Both the position numbers and the translations under genes were made by a program. Source: a virus. Taken from it: 20,473 bases of DNA. Below are positions 9,411-15,475 of the stretch, piece after piece (positions within the stretch are counted from its first letter, which is position 1; the number at the start of each line of letters is the position of its first letter). The notes below the pieces were generated by a model, which saw nothing but the letters and a program-made list of their open reading frames with translations, was not told the DNA's origin and made no database searches. The stretch spans positions 1 through 20,473 of IMG/VR virus record IMGVR_UViG_3300025151_000391. The stretch is one strand, 5' to 3'.

Positions 9411-9877
9411 ACCTTATCAGTGCTGAATGATTTGTCTTCACGTATAAACTTCGTGCAGTGTTTCTTCATCCACTCTTTAGGGAATGTGACACCAGTAACC
9501 CGTCCACCATCACCGGACATCTGCCTTACCGTACCTTCCTTATCTTTGTCGCTCTTTACAAGGAAGCGTAGCCTTGGAGTCTCAATCACCCAAGCGCCCT
9601 CATTGGTGACAATAACCCAGTAGTCTGCCTTCGTACCCCACAGGCCACTCTCTATTCCATTACAAGACTCTTCTATAAATATGTTACCTGTGGACTCACA
9701 TTTTCTGTCGTGTTTGATTTCACAAGTAAACTTTGAGTTGTGCAGGTCATATGATTTAAGCTCTGCATAATCCTTAGATGCGTTAAGCTCTGTATCAGGC
9801 CAACCCGATACCTTAAGCACATCTCTAATCATATGTTCTGCTGAACGAGCGAAGTCTAGGTCATCGTCAAAGGTCAT
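9386..9877 (-). CDS. PD-(D/E)XK superfamily nuclease-like protein
   Basis: 163 residues from ATG 9877, chosen because GAGGA sits five bases upstream; a start at 9883 is possible. The core motif is D44, then TCEIKHDR (E53, K55), followed by TGNIFIEE and later KADYWVIV, a pattern seen in small phage PD-(D/E)XK proteins. E14 in RSAEHMIRDVL is the usual N-terminal helix acid. It overlaps the zinc-ribbon gene by 11 bases. Likely roles are a structure-specific or host-DNA-degrading nuclease. The fold call rests on motif spacing only. Confidence 0.65.
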   Translation of the reverse strand: MTFDDDLDFARSAEHMIRDVLKVSGWPDTELNASKDYAELKSYDLHNSKFTCEIKHDRKCESTGNIFIEESCNGIESGLWGTKADYWVIVTNEGAWVIETPRLRFLVKSDKDKEGTVRQMSGDGGRVTGVTFPKEWMKKHCTKFIREDKSFSTDKVYSIFDNQ

Positions 9878-10079
9878 CAACATCCTCAATTCCCCCCTCA
9901 AAGTATCCACACTCAGGACAGATATGGTTGTTCTCCACCATATCCTGTACGCCACCAAGACACTCTTGGCAAAAAGCGAATTCAATAATACCTATATATC
10001 CATGCACCCCCTCATTGCATGAAAGAAACTGTATGCTACAAATGCTGCACGTTACTATGTCTTCATTCAGAGAGTTCAT
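9867..10079 (-). CDS. Small zinc-ribbon-like protein
   Basis: 70 residues with three CxxC knuckles: C11/C14, C37/C40 and C54/C57, plus C21. The last, ICPECGYFEGG, is a classic zinc-ribbon half. ATG 10079 follows AAGGAAG with good spacing. It overlaps the 34-residue membrane peptide upstream by 17 bases and the nuclease downstream by 11. Such phage proteins often bind nucleic acid or a host protein; the role is not evident here. Confidence 0.75.
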   Translation of the reverse strand: MNSLNEDIVTCSICSIQFLSCNEGVHGYIGIIEFAFCQECLGGVQDMVENNHICPECGYFEGGIEDVDDL

Positions 10080-10167
10080 TTAACTTCCTTAGCTGATACA
10101 TAAAGAACCACAGCGATACTCCAAAGAGTATAAAGACAGCAGGTGTCTCAGTTAAAAAGTCACGCAT
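10063..10167 (-). CDS. 34-residue single-span membrane peptide
   Basis: The frame reads MRDFLTETPAVFILFGVSLW and continues to a charged tail ending KLNELSE. One hydrophobic span (about residues 10-24) is flanked by acidic N-terminal and basic C-terminal residues. GAAGG lies eight bases before the ATG. The start overlaps the upstream gene's stop by eight bases and the end overlaps the next gene's start by 17, so the peptide exactly fills what would otherwise be an 80-base gap in a gapless operon. Function unknown. Confidence 0.65.
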   Translation of the reverse strand: MRDFLTETPAVFILFGVSLWFFMYQLRKLNELSE

Positions 10168-10345
10168 TAGTAATGCCTTCATACTTAAAACACTCAAGAG
10201 CTATCCAACTTTCATTAACTCTTTGCGGGAACTCTTGGTCGGTAAACTTTATGGAGTAAGTGTTCTCACCTATCTTCCTAATGTAGTCAATGTTATCAAG
10301 TGTTATCTCGACCTTCTCGAACCGGTAAGGCTTCGGCAATTTCAT
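10160..10345 (-). CDS. Small hypothetical protein
   Basis: 61 residues from ATG 10345, beginning MKLPKPYRFEKVEITLDNID. A longer frame to 10477 exists but would run 180 bases inside the resolvase-like gene and has no better SD; the shorter start keeps a normal 50-base overlap. The SD for 10345 is poor (TTGGA abuts the ATG), so initiation may be coupled. The predicted fold is beta-rich (EVTL-type strands, NTYSIKF) but no family is recognised. Confidence 0.55.
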   Translation of the reverse strand: MKLPKPYRFEKVEITLDNIDYIRKIGENTYSIKFTDQEFPQRVNESWIALECFKYEGITNA

Positions 10346-10640
10346 TCCAATCTTTGAGGTAGTGGATAACTGCCCATGGCTTCCCATTCTTTCTATGCAG
10401 GACAACAGGAACTTGACCTGCTTTTCTGTCTCCGTCAGCTTGCTCAAGAGCGCCGTATAGGTTGAATCTTTCGACACGTTTCACCTCAAAGTGTAGTTTA
10501 TCTATATCTGTTATTAAATCTGAATCACCTGCCACACCACAATACTGTTGCGCTCTTCGTGCAGTTATCCCTAAATCTTTAAGAGCCTTGGCTGCTTCAC
10601 GCTCACCTCTCTTGCCCTTGTCTCTAGACATCTTACCCAT
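10296..10640 (-). CDS. Holliday-junction-resolvase-like PD-(D/E)XK nuclease
   Basis: 114 residues from the second of two tandem ATGs, which gives a five-base gap to AAGGA; the first ATG (10643) would leave only two. Features in order: a basic N-terminal helix with KGKRGEREAAKAL (E13), GDSDLI (D39, D41), LHFEVKRVE (E52, K54), and LEQADGDRKAGQVPVVLHRK (Q67). This is the archaeal-type Hjc/phage resolvase layout of E-D-ExK-Q. The expected role is cleavage of branched DNA during replication or before packaging. It sits in the replication block behind the primase-helicase. Confidence 0.75.
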   Translation of the reverse strand: MGKMSRDKGKRGEREAAKALKDLGITARRAQQYCGVAGDSDLITDIDKLHFEVKRVERFNLYGALEQADGDRKAGQVPVVLHRKNGKPWAVIHYLKDWNEIAEALPVREGRDNT

Positions 10641-10917
10641 CATCTTCCTTCCCGTTTGTATTTATGACTTCAACTATTGGAGTATCCCATTCGATACGAG
10701 GCTTACCCACCCACCTTCGCGCTCTCTCTTCTTCAGTCCAACTGTCCTGTATTTCAAGACACACTCTACGAATGCGTTCATTCATAAGGATAGAGGCCTC
10801 TCTCTCTGTGATGCAAGTGAGAACAACCACATCTTCGTGTGAAGGATATGGGTGCGAAAGATAGGCAGGTTCGCCCGTTTCGGAGTCCAACTTGTACTTA
10901 CGTTTAATTCTATTCAT
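10633..10917 (-). CDS. Hypothetical protein coupled to the primase-helicase
   Basis: 94 residues from ATG 10917, whose A is the last base of the primase-helicase stop (TAATG); no strong SD is seen, so translation is probably coupled. The sequence is charged and helical (EREASILMNERIRRVCLEIQ) with a Trp/Arg-rich patch, EERARRWVGKP. I recognise no family. An in-frame TTG at 10923 is a less likely start. Its place between primase-helicase and resolvase suggests a replication accessory role. Confidence 0.75.
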   Translation of the reverse strand: MNRIKRKYKLDSETGEPAYLSHPYPSHEDVVVLTCITEREASILMNERIRRVCLEIQDSWTEEERARRWVGKPRIEWDTPIVEVINTNGKEDDG

Positions 10918-12653
10918 TACCAACGGAACTGTTGGCGTGGAGCATCAAACCGTAGTGCAACCTTAGCTGTACGAATAGGGCCATTACGCCTCTTAGCAAT
11001 TTGCATCTCGTACTTATTCTTATCTTGGTTATAACCACTACGCGCGTGCCACCAGCCAAACATAATGAGGTCAGCATCTTGCTCCAACTGTCCAGACTCA
11101 CGCAAGTCTGAACCATTGAAGTGTACATTCTCTCTTCGCTCCACCTCACGTGATACCTGACACAGTGCTAACACACCGACATCAAACTCACGTGCAGCAG
11201 TCTTAATGCGTTGAGATATTTCAGTCACAGCTTCATACCTGCCATTCTTATTGTTGGTTCGTAACAACTGTAAGTAATCGACAGCTACTAACTGCACCCC
11301 CTTAGCCGCATACGCAGCTATGTTCTTCTCTACTTGTTCGATGGTGGATATATTGCGGAAGTAGAATGGAAGGCTCCCTATTTTCTTACGAGCTTCATTA
11401 AGGATAGCTTCCTGCTGTTCCTTCCATCCTCTTTCATCATTCCCCATAAGGTTCATGACTACACGGCGACCAATTTCCTTTTCGCCCATCTCCGCATTCA
11501 GCATAAGTACCGGAGTCCCTCTAGTAGCTTGATAAGTAAGCCACTGTAGGGCTATAGCTGACTTACCGTGACCCGGCCTTGCCGCTATGATTGCCATCTC
11601 GCCCCGCCCAACCCCATCAATAGATGCGTCGAGTGGAGCCACACCACTGGCTAAGTAGTGTGCAGTACCCATACCTGTTATAAACTTCTCTGCACAGGCG
11701 AAGAGGGTTGACTCTTCGCTCTCCAAGTCAGTCCTCTTCACTTCAGCCTTCTTACTGGTGTGCTTATAGGCATTATCAACCGTAAGCTCAACCCAACTAT
11801 CAGGCTTCTTGTACCCATTCTCTTTCATCCATACCTTAATGGAAGTGATGATGTCATGGGTAGGTACTCGGTTATAAACTAAGTCCCTAGCAATTGCGTA
11901 CACCACATCCGATTGGCTGTTGTTGCTGAATGATTCAGGGACAATCCCCTTCCAGCTCCTTGCTGTGTCGGAGTTAACAACAGCGACCAGCTTGGCTACG
12001 CTCTCAGGCAGGTGACTATACTCTTGAGTACCGTCATCTACACTCTCTTTATACCCATAAGCCAGCACAATGTCATCTAATTCTTTTGCGCTTATAGTCT
12101 CAACGTCATCAAGAGTAGCATCCTCACCACTAATCGGGTCGATAATCTTAGAGTTTTTCCAGAATGGTAGCCTTACTTGGTTACCTATTCCTCCCTCACG
12201 TAGCTTCTCCTGACGAGGATAGATTTCCTTATATCCGATATTGAGTTTACTGTCGATTCCTTTCCAAAGGTGGATGGCTTTTGCCGCATCAACTGACTCT
12301 GAAAAGAACAGCCACACGTGAGCGCCGCTGCCACTACTACTAATTTCAAACACAGGGTCGAGACCCATTTTCTGTAGGTGCTTATATGTCGCAAGAGATT
12401 CGTCCTTCCATTTAGGGTTGGGGCTGTTGTCATGATTATCAAAGTCAACGCAGGTGCATTTGACCTGATTCTTTTCGTCCATGAGGTAAACGCCATAGCA
12501 CTCTTGCTGTTCGTTTACATGTTTAGTTAGATACGTCCTTGCATCCAACTGCATCTCTACTGGTCGAGGGTTAGCTCCTATAGGCTGAACTGCTACAAGG
12601 CCACCACGTCCAGAGAATAGCTTTAATGTTTGTTCTGCTGCTGCTAGTTCCAT
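10917..12653 (-). CDS. Primase-helicase: archaeo-eukaryotic primase fused to DnaB-type helicase
   Basis: 578 residues from ATG 12653, chosen because AAGGAG lies just upstream; longer in-frame starts fall inside a terminator hairpin. Residues ~40-200 match the archaeo-eukaryotic primase type found in TOTE-like conflict elements: TCVDFD (D70, D72, metal binding), SSSGSGAHVWLFF (H112), and IYPRQEKLREGGIGNQVRLP. Residues 249-299 resemble a PriCT helical domain. Residues ~330-578 are a RecA-like replicative helicase: Walker A RPGHGKS (359-365), Walker B LVAVDYLQLL (D459), ALCQVSREVERR (Q499), and LRESGQLEQDAD (518-528). One chain therefore primes and unwinds, as T7 gp4 does, but with an unrelated primase. 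It is downstream of an intrinsic terminator and upstream of a coupled small gene. Confidence 0.85.
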   Translation of the reverse strand: MELAAAEQTLKLFSGRGGLVAVQPIGANPRPVEMQLDARTYLTKHVNEQQECYGVYLMDEKNQVKCTCVDFDNHDNSPNPKWKDESLATYKHLQKMGLDPVFEISSSGSGAHVWLFFSESVDAAKAIHLWKGIDSKLNIGYKEIYPRQEKLREGGIGNQVRLPFWKNSKIIDPISGEDATLDDVETISAKELDDIVLAYGYKESVDDGTQEYSHLPESVAKLVAVVNSDTARSWKGIVPESFSNNSQSDVVYAIARDLVYNRVPTHDIITSIKVWMKENGYKKPDSWVELTVDNAYKHTSKKAEVKRTDLESEESTLFACAEKFITGMGTAHYLASGVAPLDASIDGVGRGEMAIIAARPGHGKSAIALQWLTYQATRGTPVLMLNAEMGEKEIGRRVVMNLMGNDERGWKEQQEAILNEARKKIGSLPFYFRNISTIEQVEKNIAAYAAKGVQLVAVDYLQLLRTNNKNGRYEAVTEISQRIKTAAREFDVGVLALCQVSREVERRENVHFNGSDLRESGQLEQDADLIMFGWWHARSGYNQDKNKYEMQIAKRRNGPIRTAKVALRFDAPRQQFRW

Positions 12654-12665
12654 AATTGGCTCCTT

Positions 12666-12701
12666 AAAAAAGTGCGGGGGAAGATGCCTCCTCCCCCACA
12701 C
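12666..12701 (-). terminator. Intrinsic terminator overlapping the primase-helicase SD
   Basis: Reading leftward, a 12-bp stem (12701-12690 with 12683-12672; one T-G and one G-T wobble, five consecutive G-C pairs) closes a six-base loop and is followed by six T residues (12671-12666). AAGGAG for the primase-helicase starts at 12665, immediately after the T-run. The stem begins 15 bases after the SSB-like gene's stop. It is the best intrinsic terminator in the window and sits inside a gene series that otherwise looks like one operon, so it may act as an attenuator. Confidence 0.85.
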
Positions 12702-12716
12702 AAACGAGATTACTGA

Positions 12717-13220
12717 TTAGAAGGAATGTCCTTCTGAGTTATCGGGTGCAGCACCCGTGTCAGCCTCTCCCGTAGCAGCAGTATTAAAGTGTGAACCAAA
12801 GAGGTTGTTGAGGTTCATGAGGTCAGGCGTATCCATCCTCACTCGTGCAGTAGTGCTACCACCTGAGTTAGGGCGTGACACACGCCAGCTCTCCCACTCG
12901 CCATCATACTTGTTGTAGAAATTGGCACGTTTACCAACCAAGCTAATGTGATTAGGGTCGCCTTCATCTATCTGACTAGGCTGTCCGTCGAATCCAAGTG
13001 CGGCCAAGTCCTTTGCAGTCCACTGAGCTGACTTCTCAGTAAGTAGCATGTACACAGTACGTCGCACGGGGGCAGGGAAGTCGAACTTGGAACCGTCAGC
13101 ATTAATCTGACCGAACACGTTGATTTCCATCCACACCTGTGGATAACCAGACTTCTTAGTTACAGTTAAACCGTGACCTAGAACTTCACCTTCATAAACT
13201 CCAGTTTCTAATTGCGGCAT
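12717..13220 (-). CDS. Single-stranded DNA-binding-like protein (DUF669-like)
   Basis: 167 residues. The N-terminal ~115 residues are beta-rich (GVYEGEVLGHGLTVTKKSGY, WMEINVFGQI, HISLVGKRANFYNKYDGEWE), consistent with an OB-type fold, followed by a flexible tail rich in Thr/Asp/Ala that ends SEGHSF. Phage proteins of this type commonly lie beside Sak4-like ATPases and are taken to be ssDNA-binding. The start has an ideal SD, AAGGAGATTAAAG. It lies 17 bases behind the ATPase gene and just before the terminator. The SSB assignment comes from context and fold impression rather than a diagnostic motif. Confidence 0.6.
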   Translation of the reverse strand: MPQLETGVYEGEVLGHGLTVTKKSGYPQVWMEINVFGQINADGSKFDFPAPVRRTVYMLLTEKSAQWTAKDLAALGFDGQPSQIDEGDPNHISLVGKRANFYNKYDGEWESWRVSRPNSGGSTTARVRMDTPDLMNLNNLFGSHFNTAATGEADTGAAPDNSEGHSF

Positions 13221-13237
13221 CTTTAATCTCCTTTTCC

Positions 13238-14044
13238 TTAATTATTCTTTGCCACTAAAAAATTTGCCCAGCCTTCTTTAGCTGAGTTTCCAAGACTAAA
13301 CATGGTAGGCATGTTATGTCTATTCTTAGCATCCCATGATGCTGTACGTTGAGTGTAGGCGACACGCATGTCCCCACCTTTAGCTTTGTTCTTAAACCCT
13401 TCAGACGTTACAGTCGTGTGGTAGTTCATGAACAAAATAATATCAGCCCATCGTGCGGTACAAGCCCACACATTCTTGTGCATGTCAGGCGTATACCTGT
13501 CATAGTCCTTGCCTTCAGGGTTACTGAACAGCTTAACTTGAGCATGGGCAATCCCTATTATAGCCAAGCCTTTATCACGGATAGCATCCAGCCTAACAAT
13601 CATAGACTCCCATTCCTTGAGGGTGGCAGTGTAGCCAGCGCCATAGCTCATGAATCCAGACGTACCCCAATCACCATTGAACTTAGTTTGGCATACGTAC
13701 TCAGAACATAGTTCTGCTAGCCCATTCATGCAATCTATAATCAAAGCCCTTGCACCAGAGTCTCCCTGTTCAATTGCTGAGAGTACATCCAGATAGGACT
13801 TCCAATCTTTGACCTCGGGGAAATGTCTCTTAGGTTCTAACGCTCCATTGTTAATGAGTGTATTTAGACCTGTCTCTCCTCTAGTCATAATCACTAGGCA
13901 ATCAGGTGCTTGGGCAGCGAAGGATGTTTTACCTATCCCCTCAACCCCATACACAATCATAGCCTCGGGTCTATTATCGACCTCGGTGGTGATTTGGCTC
14001 AGCAAGTTATTCACTTGCTCTTTGCTTACAACCTTAGTTGTCAT
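13238..14044 (-). CDS. Sak4-like RecA-fold ATPase (AAA_24 type)
   Basis: 268 residues. Walker A is GVEGIGKTS (33-41) and Walker B is ALIIDCMNGL (D104); downstream AIIGIAHAQVK supplies a sensor-like strand and ADIILFMNYH another core strand. This matches the phage single-strand annealing/recombination ATPases of the Sak4 group, which pair with an exonuclease and an SSB. Here those partners lie on either side. ATG 14044 follows AAAGGAGAAAGCG and overlaps the nuclease gene by 11 bases. Expected role: ATP-dependent loading or annealing during phage recombination. Confidence 0.75.
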   Translation of the reverse strand: MTTKVVSKEQVNNLLSQITTEVDNRPEAMIVYGVEGIGKTSFAAQAPDCLVIMTRGETGLNTLINNGALEPKRHFPEVKDWKSYLDVLSAIEQGDSGARALIIDCMNGLAELCSEYVCQTKFNGDWGTSGFMSYGAGYTATLKEWESMIVRLDAIRDKGLAIIGIAHAQVKLFSNPEGKDYDRYTPDMHKNVWACTARWADIILFMNYHTTVTSEGFKNKAKGGDMRVAYTQRTASWDAKNRHNMPTMFSLGNSAKEGWANFLVAKNN

Positions 14045-15041
14045 CGCTTTCTCCTTTATGCTTCCAGTATTCTTCTAACGCTAGATGAATAGCTGAACCG
14101 AATGTTAGAGCTGCTGAACTCGGCCTGTCCGGTTCAATCTTACGCTCGTATCTATAGTAATACTTCCTTCTGCACGACATAAAGCATGATGCCTTACTGT
14201 GAGAAAGAGAGTCATCTCCTGATGTTTCACCACCCTTACGTTCACGCCAGACAACATCACCTTCATGGCTTACGCCCCTGCACAGGGGTAAGTATTCGCA
14301 TGGTGAGTTGTATGCGTTGCATGAGTTAGTGTTTTGATACCACGCTCCATCAGCCCTAGCCCTGTTAATATCAGTGGCTATCTGGTGTAGCTGTATGTAT
14401 GTATCTTTGAGTGCCTCACGGGAACGGGTGATGTTACCTACACGCTTGAAGTATTTATCATGCTGTGTAGTCACCGTGTACAGGCAGCGTAGGAAGTAGA
14501 GGCGTATGTCTTCCTTTGCTGGTGGGTCTGTGCTGCTCCAGTCAACACCCTCCCCTACTGGATAACCGTAATATGTACCACTCTGTACAAGCTCTGTGCG
14601 GCTCCCTAACGCATTCTTAGCTGTCCCTATAGGTAGCGACTTAGGCTTGATTGAGAGCTTCCTGATGCAGTCGTAGACGGTTTGAGATAGTGGTCTTTCC
14701 TGTAAGTGTAGGGCTAGGTGATACCTGCTTAGTTGAGACTCATGCCCTAGCTTAAGGAAGTACGGGTGGTATTCATCGGTTAGGTCAACGGTGGTAGTCT
14801 TATGCTCCACCATTACCAATGGGTAACCGTACCCTTTAACCAGAGTGTCTACCTTTCCTTTGTACTTCCACCCTGTTTCACCTATCTCGAATCCTACTAT
14901 CTCTTCAACTCCAACGGTCTCCCACTCTTGGTCACCCCACTTGAGTGCGTACCCAGTTATAAGGGCTTTAGCCTTAGCTAGTTCGATGGCATCCAGTTCA
15001 GATAATTCAAGAGACTTCAGGCTCCGTTCCAGCGCGTCCAT
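14034..15041 (-). CDS. RecB/Cas4-like PD-(D/E)XK nuclease with apparently permuted domain order
   Basis: 335 residues; ATG 15041 follows GGAGGGGAAG. Nuclease motifs: YKGKVDTLV (D65), VMVEHKTTT (E79, K81), ESQLSRYHLAL (Q103, Y107), and a Cys cluster at C241, C248, C254 (NAYNSPCEYLPLC). Then, at residues 279-325, comes LSHSKASCFMSCRRKYYYRY (C290) and LTFGSAIHLALEEY (H319). In this family that segment is normally the N-terminus, supplying the first Fe-S Cys and the metal-binding His. Every usual active-site residue is present but in rotated order. Context with a Sak4-like ATPase and SSB implies a recombination exonuclease. Permutation is inferred from motif order. Confidence 0.8.
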   Translation of the reverse strand: MDALERSLKSLELSELDAIELAKAKALITGYALKWGDQEWETVGVEEIVGFEIGETGWKYKGKVDTLVKGYGYPLVMVEHKTTTVDLTDEYHPYFLKLGHESQLSRYHLALHLQERPLSQTVYDCIRKLSIKPKSLPIGTAKNALGSRTELVQSGTYYGYPVGEGVDWSSTDPPAKEDIRLYFLRCLYTVTTQHDKYFKRVGNITRSREALKDTYIQLHQIATDINRARADGAWYQNTNSCNAYNSPCEYLPLCRGVSHEGDVVWRERKGGETSGDDSLSHSKASCFMSCRRKYYYRYERKIEPDRPSSAALTFGSAIHLALEEYWKHKGESDDN

Positions 15042-15204
15042 CTTCCCCTCCTTCCTTTGGGTTAGTAGCTAACTCAGCAAACATAAACAGACAGTTCATA
15101 TAACTGGTGTCACTGTAAACTTCCACACCCAGTGGTGCGATTAGCTTGTATAGTCCGTTGTCGTTGTAGATATTCCACTCACCTTCACGTGAGTCGTTAG
15201 TCAT
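15007..15204 (-). CDS. Small hypothetical protein, first gene after the leftward promoter
   Basis: 65 residues from ATG 15204, which has AGGA seven bases upstream and lies just downstream of the expected transcription start for the promoter at 15224-15251. Starts farther upstream would lie at or before that transcription start. Sequence begins MTNDSREGEWNIYNDNGLYK; the C-terminal tail is acidic/Gly-rich (PKEGGEDGRAGTEPEVS). It overlaps the nuclease gene by 35 bases. Family not recognised. Confidence 0.7.
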   Translation of the reverse strand: MTNDSREGEWNIYNDNGLYKLIAPLGVEVYSDTSYMNCLFMFAELATNPKEGGEDGRAGTEPEVS

Positions 15205-15223
15205 TGGGTTGTCCTGAATCATG

Positions 15224-15251
15224 ATTTTATTTACTTTTCCTCTCTTGTCAA
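15224..15251 (-). promoter_or_regulatory. Sigma70-type promoter driving the leftward recombination genes
   Basis: On the minus strand TTGACA (15251-15246) is a perfect -35; after a 16-base spacer comes TAAAAT (15229-15224), a 5/6 match to the -10. Transcription would start near 15217, 13 bases before the ATG at 15204, leaving just enough leader for its AGGA ribosome site. It would drive the small gene, nuclease, Sak4-like ATPase and SSB-like gene up to the terminator at 12666. Confidence 0.7.
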
Positions 15252-15321
15252 CACCCCCTCGGTTGAGATAAGGTGTATGTATAATGGTTAAGCTAGTAAT
15301 AGCACTTAGCATATTGCTGGT

Positions 15322-15339
15322 TATCGGCGACAGCCGATA
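15322..15339. repeat. Perfect 7-bp hairpin in the intergenic region
   Basis: TATCGGC (15322-15328) pairs with GCCGATA (15333-15339) around a four-base loop. No T-run follows on either strand, so it is not an intrinsic terminator. It may be an operator-like inverted repeat or an RNA stem. Confidence 0.5.
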
Positions 15340-15357
15340 CAAGCACAATACATACGG

Positions 15358-15371
15358 GCTAGCGCGCTAGC
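15358..15371. repeat. 14-bp perfect palindrome made of two GCTAGC units
   Basis: GCTAGCGCGCTAGC is self-complementary over 14 bases. Two more GCTAGC copies occur at 15430-15435 and 15462-15467 as the arms of the hairpin there, giving four copies in 110 bases. The density suggests protein-binding sites or a replication-origin-like element. Confidence 0.55.
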
Positions 15372-15382
15372 GTTCAGCCCCA

Positions 15383-15411
15383 CTAGCATGATGAAAGATT
15401 GTTGATATAAT
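15383..15411 (+). promoter_or_regulatory. Possible rightward extended -10 promoter
   Basis: TGATATAAT (15403-15411) is a perfect extended -10 element. The -35 at 17-base spacing (CTAGCA, 15383-15388) matches only 3/6, which extended -10 promoters tolerate. Transcription would start near 15418, directly before the hairpin at 15428-15468, and would run antisense to the recombinase-domain gene if not stopped. Confidence 0.45.
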
Positions 15412-15427
15412 ACACCTGTTAGTCCTT

Positions 15428-15475
15428 AGGCTAGCGGGTGTAGCCTTGTCCTTCGCTCCCCGCTAGCCTTTCTCA
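15428..15475 (+). terminator. Hairpin with short T-rich tail; possible terminator of a very short rightward RNA
   Basis: An 11-bp perfect stem pairs 15428-15438 with 15459-15469 around a 20-base loop, followed on the plus strand by TTTCTC. On the minus strand no T-run follows, so as an intrinsic terminator it works better rightward. With the promoter at 15403-15411 it would yield an RNA of about 55 bases. It also lies seven bases after the leftward stop codon at 15476, so protection of that transcript's 3' end is an alternative. Confidence 0.5.

Noticed and set aside
10346-10477. Longer N-terminus for the small gene ending at 10160
   Set aside because: It would lie wholly within the resolvase-like gene in another frame, with no supporting ribosome site.
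12654-12701. Sixteen-residue N-terminal extension of the primase-helicase
   Set aside because: It would be encoded by the terminator stem and T-run, and AAGGAG points clearly to the ATG at 12653.
15280-15285. TATAAT on the plus strand as a promoter
   Set aside because: The only nearby TTGAGA is 11 bases away and the TG is misplaced for an extended -10.
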